From contig CAVZQZ010000010.1 in assembly GCA_963777565.1 (NCBI GenBank), forward strand, positions 186,001 through 250,000: a DNA stretch of 64,000 nucleotides. The letters are read 5' to 3'. Under the pieces are notes generated by a model. The model did not search any database. It saw nothing but the letters and a program-made list of their open reading frames with translations, and had not been told where the DNA came from. Shown here piece by piece: positions 1 through 8,240 of the stretch (positions within the stretch are counted from its first letter, which is position 1; every line of letters starts with the position of its first letter). The stretch comes from CALMEC01 sp963777565. GTDB taxonomy: Bacteria > Actinomycetota > Thermoleophilia > Miltoncostaeales > Miltoncostaeaceae. A program made the translations under genes and the position numbers.

Positions 1-1518
1 GAGATCAGCGCGTTGTCGCGGCTGCGCGAGCGGGTTCCCGAGGGGCTCGCCGCGGTCGCGCGGCTCCAGGGCATCGGACCGAAGCGCGCGCGGGCCCTCT
101 TCGAGGAGCTGGGGGTGCGTGACCTCGAAGAGCTCCGGGCGGTCGTCGCCGAGGGGCGCATCGGCGGGGTCGCGGGCATCGGCCCGAAGCTTGTCTCGCA
201 GGTCACCGACCAGCTCGCCGCACTCAATGCGGGCGACGGTCCCGCGGAGCGCATCTCGGTCGGCCGGGCGCTGCCAGTGGCGGAGGCCCTCGTGCGGGAT
301 CTGCGCGCGGTGGTCGGCGTCCGGAGGGTCGAGATCGCCGGGGGGTTGCGGCGCGGTGCGGAGACCGTGCATGACGTGGACTTCGCGGCGGCGACGGATG
401 AGCCCGGCGCGCTGATGGACGCCCTCGCTGCGCATCCGATGGTCACGGAGGTGCGCTCGCGCGGTGCGGCCGGGATGGCGGTCATGACCCAATCCGGCAT
501 CCGCGTGGAGCTGCGGATCGGTCCGGTGGCGGCGTTCGGCAACCTCCTCCAGCATCTCACGGGCTCCAAGGCCCACAACATCAGACTCCGGGAGCTGGCT
601 GTCAAGCAAGCCTTGTCGTTGTCGGAGCACGGCGTGACCCTGACGGACGGATCGGTGCGCACGCACGCCGACGAAGCAGGCGTGTACGCCATGCTCGGGC
701 TGCCGGTCATCCCACCGGAGCTTCGCGAGGACACCGGGGAGCTCGAGGTCGCCGCCGCCGGACTCCTCCCGCGGCTGGTCGAGGTCGACGACCTCGTCGG
801 CGACCTGCACACTCACTCCACCTGGAGCGACGGGCGCGACACGATCGAGGCGATGGTTGGGGCCGCCAGGGGGCTGGGCTTGCGCTACCTGGCCATCAGC
901 GACCACTCCAAGAGCCTGGCCATGGCCCGCGGGCTCGACGAGGACCGCGTGCACGCCCAATGGGAGGCGATCGACGCCGTCAACCGGAGCTTCGACGACA
1001 TCGAGGTGCTCAAGGCGTGCGAGGTCGATGTGCTCGCCGACGGAACGCTCGACTACGGCGACGATTTGCTCGAGGGCTTCGACTGGGTCACGGCGAGCCT
1101 GCACAGCGGGTTCTCGCAGTCGGCAGCCCAGCTGACCCGCCGTGTGCTGGCGGCGATCGAGCATCCGCTCGTCGACGCGATCGGCCACCCCACGGGGCGG
1201 ATGTTCGGTCGCCGGGAGGGTTACGAGCTGGATCTGGACGCCGTCGTCGCCCACGCCGCCGCGACCGGCACGTTTCTGGAGGTCAACAGCCAGCCGCGAC
1301 GACTCGACCTTCGGGCCGAGCACGCACGACGGGCGCTGGCCGGCGGCGCCCGCCTCGTGATCGGCACCGACGCCCATTCGACCGGAGAGCTCGAATACCG
1401 GCGCTACGGCGTGATGACGGCTCGTCGCGCCGGCGCGACCGCGGCGCAGGTGGCGAACACCCTGAGCCTCGAAGAGCTGCGCGCGGCTCGCCCGCGGGCA
1501 GCGGGCAGGCCGTCGTGA
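1..1518 (+). CDS. polX: PolX-type DNA polymerase/PHP phosphoesterase, 5' truncated by window edge
   Basis: The frame is open to base 1, so the true start lies upstream of the window. The visible part has two helix-hairpin-helix motifs (LQGIGPKRARAL and VAGIGPKLVSQV), a family X nucleotidyltransferase palm (GGLRRGAETVHDVDF, bases about 340-384), the LTGSKAHN thumb motif and a complete C-terminal PHP domain (DLHTHSTWSDG, ISDHSKSLAMARG, ASLHSGF, GHPTGRMFGRREG, IGTDAHS). Bacterial PolX proteins couple gap-filling synthesis with a PHP 3'-5' exonuclease or phosphatase in base-excision repair. Two palm positions differ from the usual form: GG in place of GS, and a Glu (VELR, 508-510) where the third catalytic Asp normally sits. 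The PHP metal ligands look intact. Family assignment is secure; polymerase activity is doubtful. Confidence 0.93.
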   Translation, partial: EISALSRLRERVPEGLAAVARLQGIGPKRARALFEELGVRDLEELRAVVAEGRIGGVAGIGPKLVSQVTDQLAALNAGDGPAERISVGRALPVAEALVRDLRAVVGVRRVEIAGGLRRGAETVHDVDFAAATDEPGALMDALAAHPMVTEVRSRGAAGMAVMTQSGIRVELRIGPVAAFGNLLQHLTGSKAHNIRLRELAVKQALSLSEHGVTLTDGSVRTHADEAGVYAMLGLPVIPPELREDTGELEVAAAGLLPRLVEVDDLVGDLHTHSTWSDGRDTIEAMVGAARGLGLRYLAISDHSKSLAMARGLDEDRVHAQWEAIDAVNRSFDDIEVLKACEVDVLADGTLDYGDDLLEGFDWVTASLHSGFSQSAAQLTRRVLAAIEHPLVDAIGHPTGRMFGRREGYELDLDAVVAHAAATGTFLEVNSQPRRLDLRAEHARRALAGGARLVIGTDAHSTGELEYRRYGVMTARRAGATAAQVANTLSLEELRAARPRAAGRPS

Positions 1519-1586
1519 TCGGCGCGACTGCCGGTCCTGCAGGTCTCTTGACGATCGGACGAGCGACGGCCTCGCCGGATGCGGCG

Positions 1587-2402
1587 CTAGCCGGGGTCTC
1601 CAGCCACCACGGCCAGGAGCGCTCCCACGCCCGCCACGGACGGCACGAGCGCGTCGGCCTCCTGCAGCACGACCGTCGGGCTCTCGTCGCTTTCGACGCC
1701 CACTCCGACGCCGGTGGTCAACCGGCCCTCTGCGACGAGGTCGCGGAGTGTGCGCCAGACCTCGACGTCGGTACGGTCGTCCCCGACCGAGAGCACATGG
1801 CGCACCTCGGGGCATGCCTCGAGGATCGCCCTGGCCGCCGTCCCCTTGGTGATCGCCGCGGAGGGGTGGATCTCGAGCGACATCCGTCCCGGCGCCGCGA
1901 CGAGTCCGGAGTCGCGTGCGGCCGGGGCGATGGTTCCGTCGAGCACCGCGATCGCGCGGGCCGGGTCAGGCGCGGTGCGGTAGTGGAACGTCAGAGTCGC
2001 GCCCTTGTCCTCCAGCCACACTCCGTCGGCGGCGAGATCGCGGGGCGCCCAGCGCAGGGCGAACTCCCGAAGCGCAGCGCGATGCCCGGCTGCGTCGGGG
2101 CTCGGCAGGCGCCGACCGTCCGGAAGGCGAATCTCAAGACCGTGATTGCCGGAGTACGCGACGCCGTCCAGGCCCACGATCCCGCGAAGGCTGTCGAGCG
2201 CGCGACCGCTAATGAACGCCAGCAGGGCGTGGCGCGCGGCGACGAGCGGCAGCAGGCGGCGCAAATCCCCTGGAATGCGCACATCTTCCGGATGTTCGAC
2301 GATCGGCGCGATGGTGCCGTCGAGATCGAGCAGGATCGCGCTCGCGCCCGGGTCGGCGAGGAGCGGCTCGATGAGGCGCCGCGTCGTCTCGGGAATCGCC
2401 AT
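1587..2402 (-). CDS. otsB: trehalose-6-phosphate phosphatase
   Basis: Predicted 271-residue HAD-superfamily enzyme that removes phosphate from trehalose 6-phosphate in the cytoplasm. Motif I is LLDLDGTIAPI near residues 18-28, with the two Asp residues of DxDGT. ISGR, the GNHGLEI loop, the DKGATLTFHYR segment and the late VGDDRTDVEVW motif are all in the order expected for OtsB. Length fits the family. The reading frame stays open upstream to 2978, but that extension is antisense to the next gene and lacks family similarity, so the ATG at 2402 is chosen. That ATG shares two bases with the ATG of the divergent permease gene. No otsA is visible in the window. Confidence 0.9.
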   Translation of the reverse strand: MAIPETTRRLIEPLLADPGASAILLDLDGTIAPIVEHPEDVRIPGDLRRLLPLVAARHALLAFISGRALDSLRGIVGLDGVAYSGNHGLEIRLPDGRRLPSPDAAGHRAALREFALRWAPRDLAADGVWLEDKGATLTFHYRTAPDPARAIAVLDGTIAPAARDSGLVAAPGRMSLEIHPSAAITKGTAARAILEACPEVRHVLSVGDDRTDVEVWRTLRDLVAEGRLTTGVGVGVESDESPTVVLQEADALVPSVAGVGALLAVVAGDPG

Positions 2403-3207
2403 GACCGCTGACGCTAACAGCGCGGCGGGGGGTCCCGAGCTCACCCGGCTCATCCTGGTGGGCCTCACGGCCGGCCTCTTCGCCACCCTGTTCGGGGTGG
2501 GAGGCGGCATCGTCATGGTCCCGATGCTTGTGCTGCTGCTCGGATTCGATCCGAAGGTCGCGACCGCCACCTCCCTCGCCGCGATCATCGTCACGGCGAG
2601 CGTGGGGGTGCTGAGCCACGGGCTTCTCGGAAACGTTGCCTGGGGATATGCGGTCCTCATCGGGCTGCCCGCAGTGGTCGGCCTGCTCGGCGGGCTGTGG
2701 ATCAAGGACCGGATTTCGTCTCTGGAGCTCACGTATGCGTTCGCCGCGCTGCTGTTCGCGGTCGCGGTTTGGCTTGCTGTCAAACCAGTCGAAGGGGAGG
2801 GGGTCGAAGTGGCGCTCGATCCCGTTCGGGGAGCTGCTGTCGCTGTCCTCGGCCTCGTCGCCGGCAGCCTGGCGGGGCTGTTCGGCGTCGGCGGCGGGAT
2901 CCTCTTCGTGCCGGCCTTGACCCTCGTTGTGGGCGTGCCGCAACTTCGCGCCGAGGGTGCCTCGCTCCTCGCCATCATTCCGGTCGCGGTCCTGGGCTCG
3001 TATCGTCAGCATCAGGCCGGCACCGTCCGGTGGCGAGCCGCGCTCACGATGGGCGCCGCATCGGTGGTCACCGCCGTCGCCGGCGCGTTCCTTGCGGACG
3101 CCACCCCACCACGCGTGCTGCGGATGCTCTTCGCGCTGCTCCTGGTCGCCACCGCGGTGCAGCTGGTGGTACGCGCCCGGCCGCGTCAGGCACCGGCCGA
3201 CCGCTGA
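2401..3207 (+). CDS. TauE/SafE-family membrane permease
   Basis: A 268-residue polytopic membrane protein with the internal duplication typical of TauE/SafE (DUF81) transporters. The first repeat has GLFATLFGVGGGIVMVPMLV and the second has SLAGLFGVGGGILFVPALTL, each followed by hydrophobic helices. Family members move sulfite, sulfoacetate or related organic anions across the cytoplasmic membrane; the substrate here cannot be told from sequence. The start overlaps head-to-head with otsB in the string CATG at 2400-2403, so either there is almost no untranslated leader or one annotated start is slightly off. Confident for the family, not for the substrate. Confidence 0.88.
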   Translation: MTADANSAAGGPELTRLILVGLTAGLFATLFGVGGGIVMVPMLVLLLGFDPKVATATSLAAIIVTASVGVLSHGLLGNVAWGYAVLIGLPAVVGLLGGLWIKDRISSLELTYAFAALLFAVAVWLAVKPVEGEGVEVALDPVRGAAVAVLGLVAGSLAGLFGVGGGILFVPALTLVVGVPQLRAEGASLLAIIPVAVLGSYRQHQAGTVRWRAALTMGAASVVTAVAGAFLADATPPRVLRMLFALLLVATAVQLVVRARPRQAPADR

Positions 3208-3821
3208 CACCCCCCGGCGGGGGCCGGCGGGGAAGAAACGCAGAAAACCTCTGCCGGCGGCGATCCGCGCCCGTCCTGCGATCCCTGTGGCGGTGTGGCT
3301 CCCCGGCGGCACGAAGACGCGTCCAAGTCTCGAGCGTCTCCGACCCGGCGTTCAAGGTCGTCACGACGCTGGGCGTTCCGACGATGATCGACATCGCGAA
3401 GATCTCGGTGGAGCAGGAGGTCGCTGCCGCGGAGTCGCTCACCGCCACCGGCGCGCTTGCGCGTCGAGGAGATCTCCAGGAACGAGTCGTTCGCGGCCAC
3501 GAACGACCCTGCGAGCATCCAGGTGGCGCCTCCACCGGCCGACACCGCGACACTCGACCTCGTCAGGCGGGCGACGACCGGTGGACGGCCGGGCGCCTTA
3601 CCGGTGGCATCCCCGACACGGGTGTGTACGAGGCGGGTCTCGGGCGCTTGCAGCGGGCGCTTGCCGCCGCGCAGCACGGCAACCGTCCGGTTGCGCGCGC
3701 CGAGGTCGACGCGTTCATCGACGACGTGGTGCGCGCGATCCCCCAACAGGTCACGCCCGGCGTCGCCGCGGAGGTGCTGGCGCTTGCGGGCGCGGCGTCC
3801 GATCGTCTGTCACGGGAGTGA
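3208..3821 (+). pseudogene. unrecognised, probably broken coding stretch
   Basis: This 614-base interval between the permease and the transposase has no intact gene I recognise. Pieces of coding-like sequence lie in two forward frames. One piece runs from about 3345 to 3465 (reads VVTTLGVPTMIDIAKISVEQ). Another starts near 3457 in a different frame (VEEISRNESFAATNDPAS). A third runs from about 3615 to the TGA at 3819-3821 (contains RAEVDAFIDDVVRAIPQQ). They can be joined by two frame changes into one small helical protein with a Pro/Ala-rich middle. This could be a decayed gene or one damaged by sequence errors; no function is assigned. Confidence 0.3.
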
Positions 3822-4391
3822 TTACCGGACTTTGGGCTGGTCGCCTGCGGTTTCGTCGATGAACTGACGAAGGAGCCGGCGGCCCGTCGTGGGGTCGGGG
3901 TGCAGCATGGCCAGGACCGGCGTCGGGTTCAGGAAGACAGGCGGGTGGGTGAGGCCCAATGCGGCGCGGTAGCTGCTCCACGGCCATTCGTGCGGTGCGT
4001 TCACGAGTCCGGCGCGGCTCGGGTTGCGACTGATGTATCGGACCGTGGCGAGGAGGTGTCCGTCCGTCTCGATGAGCGCGGCGTGGTAGCGGCTGCCAAA
4101 GAGGTGGTTCTTCCGCCGGTGGTTCCGGTTGAACAGCCTGGCGTACTGCCCGACGAGCTGGCACATCCCGGCTGGGAGGTTCGCGGCGGGCGTGGTCACC
4201 GCGAGGTGGAAGTGGTTGCTCATCAGGCAGTAGGCGTGGCAGGTCCAAGTGTGGCGTTCGCAGATACGCGCCAGGGTGGTGAGGAAGCCGTGCCGGTCCG
4301 CGTCGGTGAGGTAGATCGTCTGGTGGTCGTTTCCGCGCGCCGTGACGTGGTAGCTGGCGCCTTCGCCCACGGGCCGAGGTGGCCTTCCCAT
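3822..4391 (-). CDS. REP-associated tyrosine transposase (RAYT, IS200-like Y1 family)
   Basis: A 189-residue Y1 transposase-like protein. It shows GASYHVTARGNDHQTIY at the N-terminus, the metal-binding HUH motif in MSNHFHLAV near residue 62, and a candidate catalytic Tyr in VRYISRNPSRAGLV, where RAYT proteins have YIHxNPxRAG. The ATG at 4391 is preferred over longer frames because AGGAG lies five bases before it and the family usually begins MxRxxR. RAYTs are single-copy, domesticated-looking transposases linked to dispersal of REP palindromes. It stands alone between unrelated genes, and a short GC-rich palindrome lies about 85 bases upstream of the start. Confidence 0.9.
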   Translation of the reverse strand: MGRPPRPVGEGASYHVTARGNDHQTIYLTDADRHGFLTTLARICERHTWTCHAYCLMSNHFHLAVTTPAANLPAGMCQLVGQYARLFNRNHRRKNHLFGSRYHAALIETDGHLLATVRYISRNPSRAGLVNAPHEWPWSSYRAALGLTHPPVFLNPTPVLAMLHPDPTTGRRLLRQFIDETAGDQPKVR

Positions 4392-4473
4392 CGAGTCTCC
4401 TGTTCGTTGTCCTCGAGAAAAGGCTCCGGCCCACCGTTTCGGCCCCCCGAACTCCGTTAAGGCTTTGTTAAGC

Positions 4474-4484
4474 GTGCCTGGCAC
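4474..4484. repeat. short palindrome upstream of the transposase
   Basis: GTGCCTGGCAC is a perfect hyphenated palindrome (GTGCC-T-GGCAC). It sits in the leader of the REP-associated transposase, in the position where such enzymes often have their own REP-like recognition sequence. The link is inferred only from position. The related string CCTGGCACC occurs once more near 49398-49406. Confidence 0.35.
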
Positions 4485-4635
4485 CAAGCAGATGACGCGC
4501 TTCCGACCACGGCGCTTTTGCTCCGGGGTGCATGGCACGTCCTGGATCGGCGTCATCCTGGACCGGGCCTGCGACGCGTCGGGAATGGGAGAATCGCCGC
4601 CGATCGACGGCACCCAGGGAGTGGCAGCCGGAACC

Positions 4636-6504
4636 ATGGACATCGCGCTGACCCTCGTCACCCTCGTCGCCGTCGTGACCGCCGTCGGCGCGGCCTCCCG
4701 GCACTACGGACGTTCGGCGCCGCTCCTGCTCACCGCCGTCGGCGTCGTCGCGTCCTACCTGCCGTTCGTGGGCAACGTCGAGCTCAGCCCCGACCTCGTC
4801 CTCGTCGGGCTCCTCCCGCCCCTGCTCTACGCGGCAGCGATCAGAACCTCCCTCGTCGACTTTCGCAGGAACCTCAGGCCGATCGGCCTGCTCTCGGTCG
4901 GGCTGGTCGTCTTCACGGCCGTCGGGGTCGGCCTACTCGTCTGGCGGATCCTCCCGGTGCCGGTCGCAGCCGCCCTCGCCCTCGGCGCCGTCGTCGCCCC
5001 GCCCGACGCCGTCGCTGCGACCGCGGTGGCCCGTCGCATCGGGATGCCCAGACGGATCGTCACGATCCTCGAGGGCGAGAGCCTCGTCAACGACGCCACC
5101 GCCCTCGTCATTCTGCGAAGCGCCATCGCGGCCATCGGCGGCACGGTGACGGCGCTGGAAGTGGGCGGGGACTTCGTCATCTCCGTCATCGGAGCGCTCG
5201 CCGTCGGAGCCGCGGTCGCCGCATCGATCCTCTGGCTGCGCCGGCACGTGGACGACACCCTGACGGACGTCTCGCTCTCGCTGCTGGCCCCGTTCGTCGC
5301 CTACCTCGCCGCCGAAGAGATTCACGCGTCGGGAGTCCTGGCCGTCGTCGTGACCGGTCTCACACTCGGCCACTGGGCCCCCGTGGCCCAGACCGCGTCG
5401 TCGCGGCTTCTCGAGCGCGCCAACTGGGGCACAATCCAGTTCATCCTCGAGAACAGCGTCTTCTTGTTGATCGGACTACAAGTCCGGTCGATCCTCGACG
5501 CACTCGACAGCAGCACACTCTCAACCGGCCGGATTGCCGGCGCATGCATCGGTGTCCTCGCCGCGGTCATCGTGCTGCGCATCGTCTGGGTGTTCCCGGC
5601 GACGTACCTCACGCGCCTTGTGCCACGCGTCGCCCGCCGTGACCCCGCCCCGCCGTGGCAGTACCCCGCCGTGCTCGCGTGGGCCGGGATGCGCGGAGTC
5701 GTCACCCTCGCCGCGGTCTTCGCGCTGCCCGACGACACGCCCCACCGGGAGGTGCTCGTGCTCATTGCCCTGGTCGTCGTGGCCGGCACCCTGCTCATCA
5801 ACGGAGCGACGCTCCCGTGGGTCGTGCGCCGCCTCGGGGTCGTCGGCCCGAGCTTCGCCGACGACGCGCTGCAGGAGGCGGAGACCTACCAGCGGGCCGC
5901 ATCGGCCGGCCTCGCGCGGCTCGACGAGATCGTCGCGCCCGAGGATCCGCCCGAGGTGGTCGAGCAACTGCGTCAACGCACCCTCGACCGCGCTCACGCG
6001 GTCTGGGAACGCCTCGGGCGCTCGGACGAGACGCCGAGCCAGAGCTATGCGCGTCTGCGGGCGGCGATGCTGGACGCCGAGCGGGAGGAGGTCCTGCGCA
6101 TCCGGGCGACGGGTCGCGTGCCCCACGAGGTGCTCCAGCGGGTGCTCAACATACTCGACGTCGAGGAGACGCTCCTCGGGCGCGCACTCGATCAGGACGG
6201 CGATGAGGGCGCTCCCGCCCGCCCGTCGCGGTTGCGCGGCGTCGCCGCGTGCGAGCACCTCGCCGCCGCCCCGTTTGAACTGCCGTCGGTCCGAGCCCGC
6301 GAAGCCTGTGAGGGCTGCCTCGTGGAGGGCACGACGTGGGTCCACCTACGAATGTGTCTGACGTGCGGTTATGTCGGGTGCTGTGACTCGTCGGTGCCTC
6401 GGCACGCGGACCGTCACCACCACGACACGGGTCATCCGGTCATGCGGAGCGTCGAGCCGGGTGAGGCCTGGCGCTGGTGCTACGTCGACGAGATCCTGGG
6501 TTGA
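4636..6504 (+). CDS. CPA1-type Na+/H+ antiporter with C-terminal UBP zinc finger
   Basis: Predicted 622-residue membrane protein. Residues about 1-400 form a NhaP/CPA1 exchanger with around 12 helices. It carries VVAPPDAVAATAV and the transport motif LEGESLVNDATALV, whose Asn-Asp pair binds the cation, and AWAGMRGVVTLAAVFALP near the end of the membrane part. A soluble helical linker of about 140 residues follows. The last 80 residues are a UBP-type zinc finger: CEHL, CEGCL, CLTCGYVGCCDSS, then a His cluster (HADRHHHDTGH). The protein likely expels Na+ at the cytoplasmic membrane; the finger is probably regulatory. The ATG at 4636 was chosen because the exchanger homology begins there; GGGAG lies about 12 bases upstream. 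Confidence 0.9.
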   Translation: MDIALTLVTLVAVVTAVGAASRHYGRSAPLLLTAVGVVASYLPFVGNVELSPDLVLVGLLPPLLYAAAIRTSLVDFRRNLRPIGLLSVGLVVFTAVGVGLLVWRILPVPVAAALALGAVVAPPDAVAATAVARRIGMPRRIVTILEGESLVNDATALVILRSAIAAIGGTVTALEVGGDFVISVIGALAVGAAVAASILWLRRHVDDTLTDVSLSLLAPFVAYLAAEEIHASGVLAVVVTGLTLGHWAPVAQTASSRLLERANWGTIQFILENSVFLLIGLQVRSILDALDSSTLSTGRIAGACIGVLAAVIVLRIVWVFPATYLTRLVPRVARRDPAPPWQYPAVLAWAGMRGVVTLAAVFALPDDTPHREVLVLIALVVVAGTLLINGATLPWVVRRLGVVGPSFADDALQEAETYQRAASAGLARLDEIVAPEDPPEVVEQLRQRTLDRAHAVWERLGRSDETPSQSYARLRAAMLDAEREEVLRIRATGRVPHEVLQRVLNILDVEETLLGRALDQDGDEGAPARPSRLRGVAACEHLAAAPFELPSVRAREACEGCLVEGTTWVHLRMCLTCGYVGCCDSSVPRHADRHHHDTGHPVMRSVEPGEAWRWCYVDEILG

Positions 6505-6505
6505 G

Positions 6506-6533
6506 CGTGGGCCGGCGCTGATGCCGGCCCGCG
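6506..6533. terminator. bidirectional hairpin between convergent genes
   Basis: An 11-pair stem (one G-T pair) closes a 6-base loop: positions 6506-6516 pair with 6523-6533. It fills the 32 bases between the antiporter stop (6504) and the nuoN stop (6537), so it could end transcription from both sides. There is no T-run, as is common in GC-rich genomes. Confidence 0.65.
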
Positions 6534-6536
6534 TGG

Positions 6537-8240
6537 TCAGCGAATGATGGTCCGTGCCGCGTCGTGGCACAGGTCGATCAGTACCCCGGCTCCGAGGGTG
6601 AAGGCCACAATCAGCGCGGCGCATGCGATCGCGACGGCGCCCACCGCAGAGGGGAGCCTGAGCCGCTTCTCGCCCTCCGGCGCCTCGCTCAGCCAGGCCA
6701 CGCCGAGCACCCGCAGGTAGTAGCCGAGACTCACCATGCTCCCGATCGCGCCGACGATCGCCAGCCAGGTCAGGTCGGCGTCGACCGCCGCGCCGAACAA
6801 GAGGAACTTGCCGATGAACCCCGACAGCGGCGGGATGCCCGCGAGGGAGAGCATCGACAGGGTCAGCACCACGCCGAGTACCGGACGCTGCGCGTCCGTA
6901 GCCCCCGCAGCGCCGCGATGTTGTCGCCCTCCGGGACCTCGCGCTCGCGGACCATGACGACGGCGAAGGCCGCCATCGTCATCACCAGATACGCGAACAG
7001 GTAGTAGAGGACGGCCTCCGCTCCGATGACGGTCCCGGCCGCAACGCCGATCAGCAGGTAACCGGCCTGTGCGACGCTCGAGTAGGCGAGCAGGCGCTTG
7101 AGGTTGTCCTGGAGGAGCGCGGCGACGTTGCCGACCACGATGGTCACGGCCGCGAGGGCGGCGATCACGATCTGCCAGTCGTCGCGAGGTCGTGCAGCGA
7201 CTCCGAGAACATCCGCAGGAACGCCGCGAACGCCGCCGCTTTGGTCGCGGTCGCCATGAAGGCGGTGATGGGAGTTGGAGCGCCCTCGTAGACGTCGGGC
7301 GTCCACATGTGGAACGGCACGGCCGACGCCTTGAAGCCGAGCCCGACGACGATCAGCGCCATCGCGGCGATGACGAGCGGGCTCGCCGGCGAAGGCCGGT
7401 GTCGGCAAGCCGTCCCGCGATCGCGGTCGAGCACGGTCGTCCCGGTGGCGCCGAAGAGCAGGGCGAGCCCGTACAGCAGGAGCGACGCGCCGACGGCGCC
7501 GATGATCAGGTACTTGAGGCCGCTCTCGAGCGACCGCTCGCGCCAGATCTCGATGGCGCACAGCACGTAGAGGGCGACCGAGAGCAGCTCGATGCCGAGG
7601 AAGAGCACGATCGTCGTTCCCGACGCCGGCCACCAGCATCATGCCCGCGGTCGACAGGAGGATGAGGCCGGCGTACTCGCCGCGCTTGTCGGTCGCGGAC
7701 GGCTCGCGCCATGCCAGCACGAGGGTCAGCGAGCGCAGCTCCGAGGAAGATCGAAGTTGAGCAGCAGGCTGAAGCGGTCGGAGACGAAGTCCCCCGCCGA
7801 ACGCCTCTCGCGCGGTCGCCCCACAGGCACGCGGCAGACGATCCCACGCCGCCACGATGCCCGCCCACACCGGTGAGGGTGGGAAGCCACCGCGCGAGCC
7901 GTCGATCCGGAATGAGGCCCACGATCAGGGCGAGGATGTCCCGCCGCCCGACACGATCAGGAACGGTGCGGTGGCGGCGACGTTCACGGGTCGCCGGACT
8001 CCGTGCCGGCACGGTGCCGGCGGGTTGGCGCGACGAGCCGCCCGGATCTGGTCGGCTCGGACGGTCCGCGGCACCTGGGCGGGCGCGACGGTCGCTCGAG
8101 ACTGGCGGTCGTCGCACCGACGATCGCCTTCGGCCAGAGGGCGATGAGGAGCATCGCCGCGACGAGCGGCAGCAGGTACAGCGAGGTCGCCGGCCGCGCA
8201 GCTCCGCCCGCGCGGCCATCCCTCGTGGCGGTCCGTTCAT
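6537..8240 (-). CDS. nuoN: NADH-quinone oxidoreductase subunit N (frameshifted)
   Basis: Last gene of the complex I operon and one of three antiporter-like proton-pumping membrane subunits. Recognisable blocks are KRLLAYSSVAQAGYLLIGV, SAVPFHMWTPDVYEGAPTPI and LSMLSLAGIPPLSGFIGKF, all in NuoN order, ending in TIIR at 6540. Several single-base indels break the frame (for example near 6890, 7400 and 7755). At 7755 an extra G splits LLLNF from LLLGAAL. The ATG at 8240 overlaps the nuoM stop by four bases (ATGA). Expected length is about 500 residues, and the DNA allows up to 567. Confidence 0.87.

Noticed and set aside
2403..2978. N-terminal extension of the trehalose-phosphatase frame
   Set aside because: Low-complexity Thr/Pro/Arg sequence antisense to the permease; family homology starts after the ATG at 2402.
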